Shown here in pieces: positions 28,391-40,517 of a stretch of DNA of 64,000 nucleotides; within the stretch, counting starts at the first letter, position 1, and each line of letters opens with the position of its first letter. The notes under the pieces were generated by a model. The model searched no databases, was not told where the DNA came from, and was given only the letters and a program-made list of their open reading frames with translations. The DNA lies in NCBI RefSeq assembly GCF_901472535.1, contig NZ_LR590470.1:3596001-3660000 (forward strand), read 5' to 3'. This stretch comes from Sphingobacterium daejeonense (GTDB lineage: Bacteria; Bacteroidota; Bacteroidia; Sphingobacteriales; Sphingobacteriaceae). The position numbers and the translations under genes were made by a program.

Positions 28391-29643
28391 TTAATTTTCA
28401 TTTACAAAAACCTCAATACCATTTTTCCAAACAGCCTTTGGCTGTAAACCACCTTGGAGGTAGGTTATATTTTGATAATTATCAGTTTGATAAATAACAA
28501 AATCTGCTAGTTTACCTTCCATTAATCGACCTCTATCATCCAGGTTCAATGCTTTAGCAGCTCTGAAAGTGATAGCTGCAAAAAGTTCTGCATTGCTTAA
28601 TTTCTGCATGGTTGCCAAAATACTGGCACTTTCGATCAATTTTCCCATAGGTGCTGACCCAGGGTTCCAGTCAGTAGCGATTGCCAAGCTTGCTCCGGCA
28701 TCCAATAATCTTCTTGCCGGTGTAAATTCACATCCTATTCCAAGGGATGCTGCTGGTAATGCTACAGGGATAACCTCAGAGCCTGCCAAAAGAGTAATTT
28801 CATCTTCGGTCGAAGCTTCCAGGTGATCCGCTGAAACTGCTGCAAGTTGAACAGCAAGTTTAGAACCTGAAGTACTAAACTGATCAGCATGAACGGTCAG
28901 GTCGAAGCCCATTTCTTTGGCTTTTTTATAATATGGTAATATTTGCTCTGCCGAAAAGGCACTCTTCTCTACAAAAGCATCTATTCTGTTTGTAAGTTTT
29001 TCTTCTTTTAAGATTGGAAATAATTTTTCTCCCATTTCATACAAATAATCTTCGGGAGTTCCCTTGTGGTCTTTGGGTGCATATGTGCAGCCAAACATGT
29101 AGGTATTAAATCCACATAAGTGGATTTATTAGCTTCTTTAATTGCTCCTAAAGTCTTTAGCTCCTCTTCTACTTTCAATCCATAACCGCTTTTTACCTCT
29201 ACGGTTGTAATACCTTGCCTAAGGAGGGCATCTGCTCTTTTTAGGGTTAGTTCTTTGAGTTCTTCTTGACTACAAGCACGTGTATGCTGGACTGTGCTCC
29301 AGATTCCACCTCCTGCTTCCGCAATCTCAAGGTATGAGCTACCTGCATTTCGCATGGCAAAATCATTTGCTCGGCTTCCACCGAAAGCAATATGGGTATG
29401 ACAGTCAATAAATCCCGGCATAGCCACGAAATCTCCGTTCAGTTCGATTATTTCAACATCATTGCCCAAGGCTTCCCTTAATCCCTGAAAATCCCCCACA
29501 ACAGATATTTTGCCATCCTGGATAAAAATACCGGCATTGGCAATGATTTCTAGGTCGCTATCTTTCAAAGCACCTTTCAAAGGCAGGTGCTGCATGGTGA
29601 GCAGCTGTTTGAATGGTCCAATGAGTTTTCCTGTTTCCTTCAT
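28391..29643 (-). CDS. hutI: Imidazolonepropionase (frameshifted)
   Basis: Amidohydrolase-fold metalloenzyme, third step of histidine degradation. It shows the metal motif DCHTHIAFGGSR, the VEVKSGYGL substrate segment, LTVHADQFS, DHLEAS and ATDWNPGSAP. One base is missing near 29081-29084, within the segment CLAAH..PKDHKG. Repaired length is 417 residues. Spacing to hutH and hutU is 2 bases each. Confidence 0.95.
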
Positions 29644-29645
29644 GA

Positions 29646-31215
29646 TTAATAGTTTTCAAAATGTTCAACACCTTCACCAAGGTATGGCAATGCATTCTTT
29701 GCTGCAGCCTCTTTGGCAACTTGAATCAATTCTCCAGATTTAATAAGTGCCAAAGCATTGTCCAAAATATCCTGCATTGGCTGATCCTCTTCAATATGTG
29801 GGATTTTTGTGCGTATGTGTTGGTGAATCGCCTCAATAACAGGCGTAGATTGCATTGGATTATGGAAATCTTTGGCTTGAGCAGCACACAGCAACTCAAT
29901 ACTTAGGATCTTATCAATATTATCCAACACCTGCAATAATTTTCTGCCGGAAATTGACCCCATACTTACATGATCTTCCTGTCCCAATGAGGTCGGAATA
30001 CTATCTGCACTTGCAGGGAAACATAATCCTTTGTTTTCGCTCGCGATTGCAGCAGTACTATATTGTAGAATCATAAACCCAGAGTTTAGTCCAGTTGCTT
30101 TCATTAACAATTTAGGAACGCCATTGGTTTCTCCTTCAAGGGATAAGTAAACCCTGCGATCAGAGATATTCCCTAATTCTGAAACGGCCAATGTTGCATA
30201 ATCCAATGGCAATGCAATAGGCTGACCATGGAAAGAACCTCCACTGATTGTCAATTCACTATTGATGATAATCGGGTTATCAGTAACTGAGTTTATTTCT
30301 GTTTCTATGATATCTCTGAAATGTAACCAAGCATTCCTTGAGGCACCGTGAACCTGTGGAATACAACGAAGGGAATATGGATCTTGTACACGAGAACAGT
30401 TTTTATGGGATTCCAAGATTTCAGAACCCTTTAGTAGATTGTAAACTGTAGAGGCTACAAAAGTATTCCTTTATAAGGTCTCAATTGATGTAGCTCACTA
30501 AAAAACGGTTTAATAGAACCATTCAATCCTTCGATCATTAAGGTTGCGATCAAGTCGGCGTTATTCATTAATCTGTTCATTTCCACGACTGCCTTAACAC
30601 CATGAGCTGCCATAAATTGGGTACCATTGATCAGAGCTAATCCTTCCTTTGCTCCCAAATGAATCGGTTCTAAATTATGATCACTTAATACTTGAGCGGT
30701 ATCTACAGCCTTTCCATCTTTCCAAACTTTTCCTAATCCAATCAGAGGCAAAAATAGATGGGACAATGGCGCTAAATCCCCTGATGCTCCAACAGAACCT
30801 TGCTTCGGAACTACAGGTACAATATCATTTTGTATATGCCAAATAATACGTTCTACCGTGCTCAATTGTACACCAGAGAAACCCTTTGCCAAAGCATGGA
30901 CTTTTAGGATCATCATCAATTTGCTGAGTTCCTTGTCAATAGGCTCACCCATTCCAACAGCATGGCTCTTCAAAATATTCTCTTGTAGTTTTTTGGTATC
31001 CTGAGGACTGATCAAGGTGGTGCATAATGGACCAAAACCAGTATTTATTCCATAAACAACTTTTTCCAGCGTCCACAATTTCTTGAACATACTGTGCACT
31101 TTGGTTGATTTTTGCTGTTGTTTCATCAGTAAGAATACCTTGACATTCAGACTTTGCTATAGATATGAGCAATAGAACTGCTCAAATAATCTTCTCCGTA
31201 TTTAAATGAATTCAT
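29646..31215 (-). CDS. hutH: Histidine ammonia-lyase (three frameshifts)
   Basis: First enzyme of histidine catabolism, making urocanate and ammonia. The Ala-Ser-Gly that forms the MIO cofactor is seen in GSVGASGDLAPLSH. YGINTGFGPL and GNISDRRVY are also typical. Frames are broken by extra bases in AA at 31171-31172 and TTTTT at 31061-31065, and a missing base in the run at 30459-30462. Repaired length is 522 residues with the start MNSFKYGEDYLSS at 31215. It leads the hutHIUG operon and faces a LysR regulator. Confidence 0.94.
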
Positions 31216-31234
31216 AATTAATTTCTGTCTTACC

Positions 31235-31242
31235 CAAATTTA
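31235..31242 (-). promoter_or_regulatory. Putative -7 element of the hut operon
   Basis: On the minus strand this reads TAAATTTG, matching TAnnTTTG, about 20 bases before the hutH start. No TTG lies at the right distance upstream, as expected for a promoter that needs an activator. Confidence 0.45.
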
Positions 31243-31247
31243 CCTGC

Positions 31248-31255
31248 TATATTTG
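31248..31255 (+). promoter_or_regulatory. Putative -7 element of the lysR gene
   Basis: TATATTTG, an exact TAnnTTTG match, 38 bases before the lysR start. It overlaps the left arm of the palindrome at 31253-31281. Confidence 0.5.
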
Positions 31256-31281
31256 ATAATTAATAATATCAATATTATCAA
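31253..31281. promoter_or_regulatory. Palindrome in hut/lysR divergent promoter (candidate operator)
   Basis: TTGATAAT at 31253-31260 and ATTATCAA at 31274-31281 are perfect inverted arms around a 13-base A/T-rich centre. Its place between divergent genes, over the lysR start region, fits a LysR-type binding site with autorepression and activation of hut. Confidence 0.6.
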
Positions 31282-31293
31282 CAACTGATAACT

Positions 31294-32193
31294 ATGAATT
31301 ATCAAATAGAACTTAGACATCTTTTATATTTTAAGGTAGTAGCTGAGGAATTGCACTTCCGTAGGGCAGCTGAAAGACTTTTTATTGCTCAACCTGGTTT
31401 ATCCAGACAAATCAAACAACTCGAGGATTACTATAAGACTAATTTATTTATTCGTGATAAACGAAATGTTGAACTGACCGAAGCTGGAGTTTATTTGAAA
31501 AAGGAAGTTGATTTGATTTTCAATCAACTTTCTAATGTGAAGGACCATATTGAGAAGATTTCTGAAGGTAAGATTACTTCATTGAAACTAGGATTTATAG
31601 GGTCGGCAGTTCAGGCCATTTTACCGCAGCTATTGGTTGAGTTGAAGCAAAAGCAGCCTCTTATTGATATTACACTCAATGAACTTTCTAATGAGGTGCA
31701 GATGGAAATGATTCACAAACAAGAATTGGATTTTGGTTTTGTAAGGATAGAAAACACAGCATTGGGAATACAGTCTGTTCCTATTTTGACGGAACATTTC
31801 TCCCTAGTCGTACCAAAGAAAAGGTTTCCAAAAGCAAAGGGAAAAGTAAATTTGATGGACTTTGCCGAAGAGCCATTTATCTTATTCTCGAAGGAATACA
31901 GCAATTCATATTATGAATTGGTCATGAGTATTTTTGATGACCATGGGTTTGAACCGAATGTAACCCTAAAAACCGTCAATGCATTGAGTATTTTTAATTT
32001 GGTGAGTCAGGGCTTGGGAGTTGCCATTGTACCTACTTCATTGAAAAAGGGTTACCATACCCATGTTGATTTCCTTGAATTGAACCATTTGCCACAACGG
32101 ACAACATTATCATTGGTATGGAACAAAAAAAACAGAAACCCAGGGATCCCTCTGATGTTGGAAATTGTAAATGGGCTGAAAGGAAAAAGTTAA
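31294..32193 (+). CDS. LysR family transcriptional regulator
   Basis: A 299-residue DNA-binding regulator. The winged helix-turn-helix occupies residues 1-62 (LRHLLYFKVVAEELHF.RAAERLFIAQPGLSRQIKQLE), and the effector-binding periplasmic-binding-like domain covers about 90-290. It is divergent from hutH with 78 bases between starts, so control of histidine use is likely, with urocanate or histidine as possible effector. That is inference; in many bacteria hut is instead repressed by the GntR-type HutC. Confidence 0.92.
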   Translation: MNYQIELRHLLYFKVVAEELHFRRAAERLFIAQPGLSRQIKQLEDYYKTNLFIRDKRNVELTEAGVYLKKEVDLIFNQLSNVKDHIEKISEGKITSLKLGFIGSAVQAILPQLLVELKQKQPLIDITLNELSNEVQMEMIHKQELDFGFVRIENTALGIQSVPILTEHFSLVVPKKRFPKAKGKVNLMDFAEEPFILFSKEYSNSYYELVMSIFDDHGFEPNVTLKTVNALSIFNLVSQGLGVAIVPTSLKKGYHTHVDFLELNHLPQRTTLSLVWNKKNRNPGIPLMLEIVNGLKGKS

Positions 32194-32261
32194 TTTTTTT
32201 CTCCTAAATTTATGGAATCCAAACTTTTCCTGCATCCGTAGGTGAAACAAGGTTTTATTTA

Positions 32262-35200
32262 ATGGTTATGAAAAAATTAATCCTGCTAGTTATCATCCTT
32301 GCCCCTATTTTTTTGTTCGGGCAGAAAATCAAGACAGATCCTATGATTGCAGAAAAATGGAAAGAAATAGACCGTCTCAACTCCATAGGGAATTTTGAGC
32401 AGACAGCCCCTATAGTGAAGGAAATAAAGGCTTATGCAAAAAAGAACAATGATGCTCCAATGTTAATTCGAGCAATTCTTGCTGAAAGTCAATTCCTAAG
32501 GATTAATACTATGCAGAAAGATTTTTTTAGTAAAGTCGAAAAACACTTTCAAGAAAATATTAATGAAACAAATGGGGTTCAAAAAAGTCTTCTATATGGT
32601 TTTTATGCTCAATTCTTAGGCAGTAACTCCGCTTATTATAGTGAAGGCGACAATAAATTTCTTACATCTGATGAAAAAACTAAGAATAAAATCATTGATT
32701 CTATTTTCCAAAAATCAATTGAAAATAAAGATCTTCTGTTAAAAGAGTCCATAGATAAATGGTTACCCCTGTTTGCAGATACGACCAATGTATCTTTGAC
32801 TCCAACCTTGTACCATTTTAACATCAATTCTTATTTAGCCTTTTTAAGACTAGATAGGGAAGCAATATAAGCAGAATAGAGAGCTTATCGAATGACCTGC
32901 TAGCTATCAATGCAAAAGGTAGTTACCATAATGCAACATCATACCTATTATTGAACAATATCTCTAAAGAAAACGGAGACCCAAAGGATAAAATCAATGA
33001 ATTAAAGAAAATAATTGCCCAAAATAAGAGTGATTTCAATGCTTATATTTATTCCATGATGGCCTCATTGGCACATCAACAAGGTAATTCCACAGAGGGA
33101 ATTGGTTATTTAGAAAAGGCTAAATGGAATACCCCAAATCACCATGGCTGAGAGAAGTTGCTGTCATAGAACATTCCATAAAAAAGGCTGAATTGGATTT
33201 CAGGATCAACAAAATTCTTCCATCTAATGAGTTTAGTCCTATTGAGTTGAGCTTCCGAAACACTGAAAAATTGTTTATCAAAATTTTCAATACGACCAAT
33301 ACCCCAAAAAACTTTAAAAGATATAAGGTTGAAATTGACAGTATTACTTATAAAGTGTCATTAGATGCTAAGGAAGTATATTCTGAGGTAGTAGAACTTA
33401 AAGATTTTGGAGATTATAAATTTCATTCTACGATTTATAAAATAAATCCATTGCCATACGGTAGTTATGAGTTAATGATTTCCAACAACAGCGAATTTAT
33501 TAATGATGGAGCATTCAACACGGTTTCTTCCTCTAAATTTCTAGTGAGTGATCTATTTATTTCGAGTGGAATTGAGCATAATATTGACAATTCACAAAGT
33601 TTTATTGGGATGCTAATGAATCGGAAATCAGGCAATCCTTATGCAAATAAGACGCTGAATATTTTCGATATAAACTCAGGGAAACAGCCCAAGCTAAAGA
33701 CAACCGTTAAAACCAATGCTGTAGGTAAATTCAAAATATCAAAAATATCTCAAGAGGAACCACAAAGAATTGCCGAATTGCAAATCTTTATTCCTGAGGA
33801 GAACCAATTGATTGATATTCAGAACTACGAGCAATTTACGGGAAATGTGGATTTTTGGGATAATGAGTCAATAAATTTCAATAGCAGGACACTAACAGAC
33901 CGTGCGATTTATAGACCAGGCCAAAAAATATTATTCAAAACTATTGTTTACAGCTCTAATTTATTGGCTGGAAAAATAGAAGCAGAAAAGAAAGTTCAAA
34001 TCATATTAAAAGATGCAAATGGTCAAAAAGTAGACTCTCTGAATCTAACTACCAATGGATTTGGATCGGTAAATGGTGAGCTTCAGATTCCCAATAATAT
34101 TTTAGCCGGTGGATTCAACATTTTGGTTTTGGAAAATGGAAAACAGATTGGTTTCCATTTTATCCGGGTAGAGGAATATAAACGACCTACCTTCAAGGTG
34201 TCATTTGATGAGAATAAAGATACTTACAAAAGAAGTGACATTGCAGTCTTCTCAGGGAAAGCAGAATCTTTATCCGGCGCTAATCTATCTGGTGCTACGG
34301 TCAACTACATTGTCAATATATCTAGCCATTCACCACGTTATAAGAGTTTCTTACTTACGGACAGCTCAGTTATTGCAGATGAAAATGGCAAGTTCAGCAT
34401 TAAAGTTCCACTTGAGGATACGGCTTTAATGAAGTACGAGAATTTCACGATTTCCATAACTGCTGAAGTAGTGAATCAAACCGGTGAGATGCAAAGTGGA
34501 TTCACCTTTTATACCTATTCCGACAAGCCTTGGAGAATAAATATTCTCACTCCATACCAAGTTGAAGCTGGGAAATGGGATTCAGTTGAAATTCGAACCG
34601 TGAATCAGAACGGTCAACCATTGAAGTTTGCTGGTGAAATTAAGATATTTAAATATCCAGAACCTGGGATTACTTTGCCAACTGATTTTAGGAATATTTT
34701 CTTGGACTTAAAATATAATCTACTTAGCAATGAAGAATACAAAAAATATTTTCCAACCATATTTGACGAATCTTTAGAAAGCAAACAAGAATCAGAATTG
34801 ATTAAAACGTATTCCTTTGACACAAACGATACGACCAAAATCAAGATTGACCCTGAATTATTCAAAAAGGGGAAATACTATATCCAAGCAATGTCTATAC
34901 AGGGGAAAGACACGGTAACATCAGTACATAATATTCAGGTGTTTGATCCTGTTACCAAAAAAACTAGTGACCATGATTATCTAGTCTATAGTTTTGACAA
35001 AGAAAGCTATGGTCAAGGAGACCAAGTAAAAGTTACATTTTATACGGATATCAAAGAAGCAGAATTAATTTACCTGTACCCATACACCGATATAGAAAGT
35101 CTAGAGACCATAACCATTCCTGTTAAGGATGGAAAAGCTTTCTATGAATTTACATTGGATAAGGAGAAATTCAATAAATCTTATCGCATTCAGGCTATGC

Positions 35201-38061
35201 TTGTTGTAGACAACAAACAAGAAAATGTGTTTGTAAATATTCCTATTAAGGGCAAAGATCAAGACTATATAATTAAAATCAACACATTTAGGGATAAAAT
35301 AACTCCTGGTGTGAAAGAAAAATGGAGCTTTAATATTTTTCAAAAGGATAGGGTTGTTCCAACTGAGGTTTTGGCAACGATGTACGATATGTCCTTGGAT
35401 GCTTTCGCAGGAAATTATTATCCAGCCTTTTTTGATAAAAATAATAGCTTTTACTTTCGCACATTCCATCGTCTTGGCGAAAATTTCAATCAGGTTCAAT
35501 ACTCTAATAGACTACCTGATTATTGGTCCATAGAAAATTTGACCGGCATAGAACTTCCAAATGTCTATAACTATGGATTATGGGATTATATGTGGTTGAG
35601 TCCAAATGAAATAGTTTATTATGGATATGGGGCGAATATCTCTAGTTCATTAGCTGGCAAGGTAAGTGGAATGGCTGCAAACGCAGCACCTGCAAGGCTT
35701 ATTTTAAGGGGTGCTACTTCTATTGAACCAACTGTGGTAGATGCACGTCAGGTGGTTGAGGAGGTAGTTGAACAGGATTTATTGGCAAATAAACTAAATG
35801 AACCACCAAATATTGAGAATAATGAATTTGAAATTGATTTAGATCAGGTTCAAGCGCGCACCAACCTTCAGGAAACAGCCTTCTTCTATCCCACCCTTTA
35901 CACGGACAAGGACGGAAACATAAGCTTTGAGTTCGACAGTCCCGAAGCTTTGACCACATGGAAACTACTCTTGTTTGCTCATGGCAAGAACCTTGAAGTT
36001 GGCTCAGGTCAGTTTGTGACCCAGACACAGAAGCAATTGATGGTGCGCCCCAACCTTCCCCGTTATTTTAGGGAATCGGATGAGATCGAAGTCATCAGCC
36101 AGATCCAGAACCTTAGCGATCAAGCACAACAGGGGCAGGCAAAAATTGAAATCATCAATCCCGTAGACAATTCCGTCATCACGGAAAAATTTGTGATCAG
36201 TCCAGTAACCACGGACTTTAGGGTCGAAAAATCCAGCAATCAAACGGTAAGCTGGAAATTAAAGATACCTGAGGGTCATCCGACAGTTCATGTTAAGGTT
36301 GTGGCTGCTTCAGAGGCATTTTCAGATGGCGAGGCTCAGGAGCTGCCGATATTATCGAACAAGGTCCTGATCTCCGAAACCGAAAAGATCACCCTGAAAG
36401 CCGGTGAAAATAGAACCTTCGAGATCGATGCTGCCGGAAAGGACAATTTACAGGCCAAGGTGCAAGTTCAGAGCAACCCCATCCTGGAAATCATCTCTGC
36501 GATCGACTACCTGAAAAACTATCCTTTCGAATGTACAGAGCAGACCAGCAGCAAGTGGTTTGGACTGAAGATGGTCCAATATATCGGAAAAAATTATCCT
36601 GCGATCTCTGCATATTTTAAGACCATCAAATCAAGGGAGACCAAGAGCAGGTTGGAAGAGAACGCCGAACTGAGCGAGCTGAAGCTCCAGGAAATGCCTT
36701 GGCTCAGAGATATCCAACATGATGACAAAAGAATGGATCAGTTGGCCGAGCTCTTCAATACCAATATCGGGTCAGAGTTGAATTCACTGGAACAAAAATT
36801 GATCAGGAGCCAACTGGACAATGGTGCATTCCCGTGGTTCGAAGGCGGAAAAGAAGATCAGCATATTTCTATACGGATCCTGGAGATAGTAGGAAAGGTC
36901 TATAATCTGGACCCGACATTGGTCGATTCAGACCTGTATGGCAGCATGAAGAAACTGGCGGGTTACCTGGACAAGGACAGGGAAATCACAAAACCGAATT
37001 CCTCCGCTACTTTGGCACTTGATTATTTATATGCACGACATTTCTGGAATTCGGAAGTGAAGGTTCCTGAGGACAACAAACAAGTCCTTAAAACAAAGAT
37101 TGCCAAGGCTCCGTTGATCACTGCCAAAGGCCCTGCAGGATATGCTGCGAAAGCATGGATCGTCAATCAGCTCTTCGGAGACAGCAAAGAGGCCAACGAG
37201 ATCAAGAACAGGATCCAACAGGAAGTTATCCTTGATCCCGAAAAAGGAATGTACTGGGAAAGCAATGGCAAATCCTACAATGACATCAGCCTGCACAGTT
37301 ACCTGCTGGAAGCTTACAGATTATATGACCCGAGCAAACTGAACCAGATCAGTCAATGGATCTTCTATCGCAAAGAAGCAAATTATTGGAGAAGTACCTG
37401 GTCGACCGTAGATGCTATCTACAGTCTGTTACTGACCAATAACCCCAAGGACTTCAGCCTTGACAACAATGTTACGGTATTGGTAGATGGTCAAAGATCA
37501 ACAATGGACTCGGTGGTGCTTGGTCAAGTTTCCAGGACTTTTGACAGGGAAGATCTTTCAAGCAACAGGTCTGTCCAGGTACAGAACCACAATGACAGGC
37601 CTGTCTTTGGCGGAGTGTTCCACCAGTATTTCCTGGCGGTTTCTGAGGTCAGGAGTTCTACGAACGACCTGAAGGTGAGCAAGCAGTACATGGTAGAGCG
37701 AAACGGAAAATGGGTAGAGAGCAACGAAGCCAAGCTCGGCGAAAAGATCAAGATCGTCATCACGGTGATCAACGACCAGAACTTGGAGTATGTACATCTG
37801 AAAGACAGCCGCCCAGCCGGTGTCGAACCAGTGTTTGTTCCTTCAGGATACAACTGGAGAAACAATTACTACTTCACCCTGAAGGATGCTTCGACCAACT
37901 ATTTCTTTGGCAACCTGGCTAAAGGAAAACGGACCCTTGAATATGAGGTGAAGGCAAATAACATCGGAGTATTCAATTCAGGAATTACTACCATAGAAAG
38001 TATGTATGACCCTACGGTGAATGCGAGGTCGGACAATAAGGTGATTACGATAGTGAAGTAG
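32262..38061 (+). CDS. Alpha-2-macroglobulin family protein (two frameshifts)
   Basis: Very large exported protein, 1933 residues after repair. It has a signal peptide (1-21, ending LFGQ), a helical N-terminal part of about 290 residues, then macroglobulin domains (MG2-like RAIYRPGQKILFKTIVY), a bait-like Gln/Val-rich linker, and the A2M domain (ETAFFYPTLYTD). The thioester motif CTEQ (Cys about 1425) is followed by an alpha-helical thioester domain. Such proteins trap proteases in the periplasm. Bases are missing near 32865-32869 and in AAA at 33122-33124. Base composition changes sharply at about 35855. No pbpC gene, the common partner, is adjacent. Confidence 0.92.
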
Positions 38062-38070
38062 GTACCAAAG

Positions 38071-38112
38071 AAAAATCCTTCTGGAAACCATATGGCTTTC
38101 AGAAGGATTTTT
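38071..38112. terminator. Terminator between A2M gene and hppA
   Basis: A 13-bp stem (38071-38083 with 38100-38112), with A- and T-runs, between convergent genes. Confidence 0.9.
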
Positions 38113-38127
38113 TTATTATAAAGTTTT

Positions 38128-40374
38128 CTATTTAACTCTTGAAATTGTTGGTTTTTGATCGACAACTACCACTTTTTCTTTAGTCTCAACCTTTTCTTTC
38201 TTGGCATTTTCACTAAGCGTATGACCACCTAAAATAGGTGCAATTACTAAACCTACTAAACATGTCAGTTTAATCAGAATATTCATTGAAGGTCCAGATG
38301 TATCTTTGAATGGATCTCCGACTGTATCTCCAGTTACTGCAGCTTTATGGGCATCAGAACCTTTATAAGTCATTTCACCATTGATCATTACACCTGCTTC
38401 AAATGATTTTTTGGCATTATCCCATGCTCCACCGGCATTATTTTGAAAGATAGCCCACATTACTCCAGAAACAGCAACACCTGCCATATAAGCTCCTAAT
38501 GCTTCAGGTCCCATCACAAAACCAACAATAATTGGAGTAATAATGGTAATAGCTCCTGGAAGCATCATTTCGCGCAATGCTGCCTTCGTAGAAATATCCA
38601 CACATCTTCCGTAATCAGGCTTTCCTGTTCCTTCCAAAATCCCAGGGATTTCACGGAACTGCCTTCTAACTTCATTCACCATGTCCATTGCTGCTTTACC
38701 AACAGATTGCATGGCCAACGCCGAGAAAACAACAGGTATCATCCCACCGATGAACAATGCCGCCAACACATCCGCTTTGAAGATATTGATTCCATCAATT
38801 CCTGTGAAAGTAACATAGGCAGCAAATAGTGCCAATGCAGTCAATGCTGCTGAAGCAATAGCAAACCCCTTACCTACCGCAGCTGTTGTATTTCCTACAG
38901 AATCTAACACATCCGTACGCTGACGAACTTCTTTAGGTAATTCACTCATCTCAGCAATACCACCTGCATTATCAGCAATAGGTCCGAATGCATCGATTGC
39001 CAACTGCATCGCTGTGGTTGCCATCATTGCCGAAGCCGCAATAGCAACTCCATAAAATCCTGCCAATTCATAAGATCCCCAAATTGCAGCAGCAAAAAGG
39101 ATAACTGAAGAAGCTGTAGATTTCATACCTGTAGCCAAACCTGCAATAATATTGGTTGCTGCACCAGTTGAGGAGTTTTGTACAATATTCAATACTGGTT
39201 TTTTACCAAGACCAGTGTAAAACTCAGTAAAAGCTGAAATTAATCCACCCACAGCTAATCCTACGATTGTGGAGTAGAAAATGTTCATGCGCGGTACATC
39301 TTGATAGCCCTCACCAAAGAATTTCATCTGAATAACTTCTGGTAACATATATTGGATCAAGAAGAAACACGCAATCACAGTCAATATAATCGAAGCCCAG
39401 TTACCTGTGTTCAATGCTTTTTGAACTTGATTCTCTTTAGCATCATTTGAAGATACATTGACCAAGAAAGTTCCGATAATGGACGCAAGGATACCCACCC
39501 CTGCAATAACAATAGGCAATAAGATCGGACCCATTCCATTGAACGCATCTGTATATTGAGAGCCTGTAACTTCCGACATATCCTTGATAATATAATTACC
39601 AAGAACCATGGAGGCTAATACAGTTGCCACGTACGAGCCGAATAAATCTGCCCCCATACCTGCAACATCACCCACATTATCGCCTACATTGTCTGCAATA
39701 GTTGCTGGGTTTCTAGGATCATCCTCAGGAATTCCGGCCTCTACTTTTCCTACCAAATCCGCACCTACATCGGCAGCTTTGGTATAAATACCACCGCCTA
39801 CACGTGCAAACAGGGCAATAGATTCAGCTCCCAATGAAAAACCTGCCAGGGCTTCCAAAACAACGGTCATCTCATTATAGAAATTACCGTTTTCTGTAAG
39901 GAACATCTTAAGGAACAATAAAAAGAAAATGCTTAATCCCAATACCGCCAATCCAGCTACGCCGAGTCCCATAACAGTTCCTCCGGAAAAGGAAACCTTT
40001 AAGGCTTGTGGTAAACTAGTCCTAGCTGCTTGGGTGGTGCGTACATTGGCACTGGTCGCAATACGCATACCGATATTTCCTGCCAATGCCGAAAAAAAGG
40101 CCCCGCAAACAAAGGCAACCACTATAATCCAGTGAGATGTCTCAACAAGCGTAGACACAATAAATAATGCAATCGAAGCGATTACAACGAAAATCAACAG
40201 AATCCTGTATTCAGCTTTCAGGAAAGCCATCGCTCCCTCCTGAATACTTTTGGAAATGGATTGCATTTTGCCGTCGCCAGCATCTTGCTTACCAACCCAT
40301 CCTGCCTTGACAAACATAAATAAGAGACCCAATACAGCGAGTGCTGCTGGTAAATAGATGATAAATTGTTCCAT
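38128..40374 (-). CDS. hppA: Membrane-bound ion-pumping pyrophosphatase
   Basis: A 748-residue polytopic membrane protein that couples pyrophosphate hydrolysis to proton or sodium export. It shows the active-site acidic run [11 protein letters not shown] and the segment [19 protein letters not shown], plus the C-terminal [15 protein letters not shown]. At about residue 495 it reads GNTTAAVGK. The Ala at the position that is Lys in potassium-independent enzymes marks it as potassium-dependent, so Na+ or Na+/H+ pumping is possible. The C-terminal 30 residues are a lysine/valine-rich tail. It is a single gene with its own terminator. Confidence 0.95.
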   Translation of the reverse strand: MEQFIIYLPAALAVLGLLFMFVKAGWVGKQDAGDGKMQSISKSIQEGAMAFLKAEYRILLIFVVIASIALFIVSTLVETSHWIIVVAFVCGAFFSALAGNIGMRIATSANVRTTQAARTSLPQALKVSFSGGTVMGLGVAGLAVLGLSIFFLLFLKMFLTENGNFYNEMTVVLEALAGFSLGAESIALFARVGGGIYTKAADVGADLVGKVEAGIPEDDPRNPATIADNVGDNVGDVAGMGADLFGSYVATVLASMVLGNYIIKDMSEVTGSQYTDAFNGMGPILLPIVIAGVGILASIIGTFLVNVSSNDAKENQVQKALNTGNWASIILTVIACFFLIQYMLPEVIQMKFFGEGYQDVPRMNIFYSTIVGLAVGGLISAFTEFYTGLGKKPVLNIVQNSSTGAATNIIAGLATGMKSTASSVILFAAAIWGSYELAGFYGVAIAASAMMATTAMQLAIDAFGPIADNAGGIAEMSELPKEVRQRTDVLDSVGNTTAAVGKGFAIASAALTALALFAAYVTFTGIDGINIFKADVLAALFIGGMIPVVFSALAMQSVGKAAMDMVNEVRRQFREIPGILEGTGKPDYGRCVDISTKAALREMMLPGAITIITPIIVGFVMGPEALGAYMAGVAVSGVMWAIFQNNAGGAWDNAKKSFEAGVMINGEMTYKGSDAHKAAVTGDTVGDPFKDTSGPSMNILIKLTCLVGLVIAPILGGHTLSENAKKEKVETKEKVVVVDQKPTISRVK

Positions 40375-40517
40375 ACAAAGTTTATTTGGTTACTATTAAA
40401 GATAACAACTTTTTTTATCAATATACAAGACCAAAAAAACAAGTTTATGATATAACTCAATCGATAAACCTTGGAGAAACAATTACTTAGAGATAGGAAA
40501 TAATAATATTTAAAACC

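Noticed and set aside
35101..35499. 132-codon frame antisense to the A2M gene
   Set aside because: It is fully inside the intact A2M frame and has no recognisable features.
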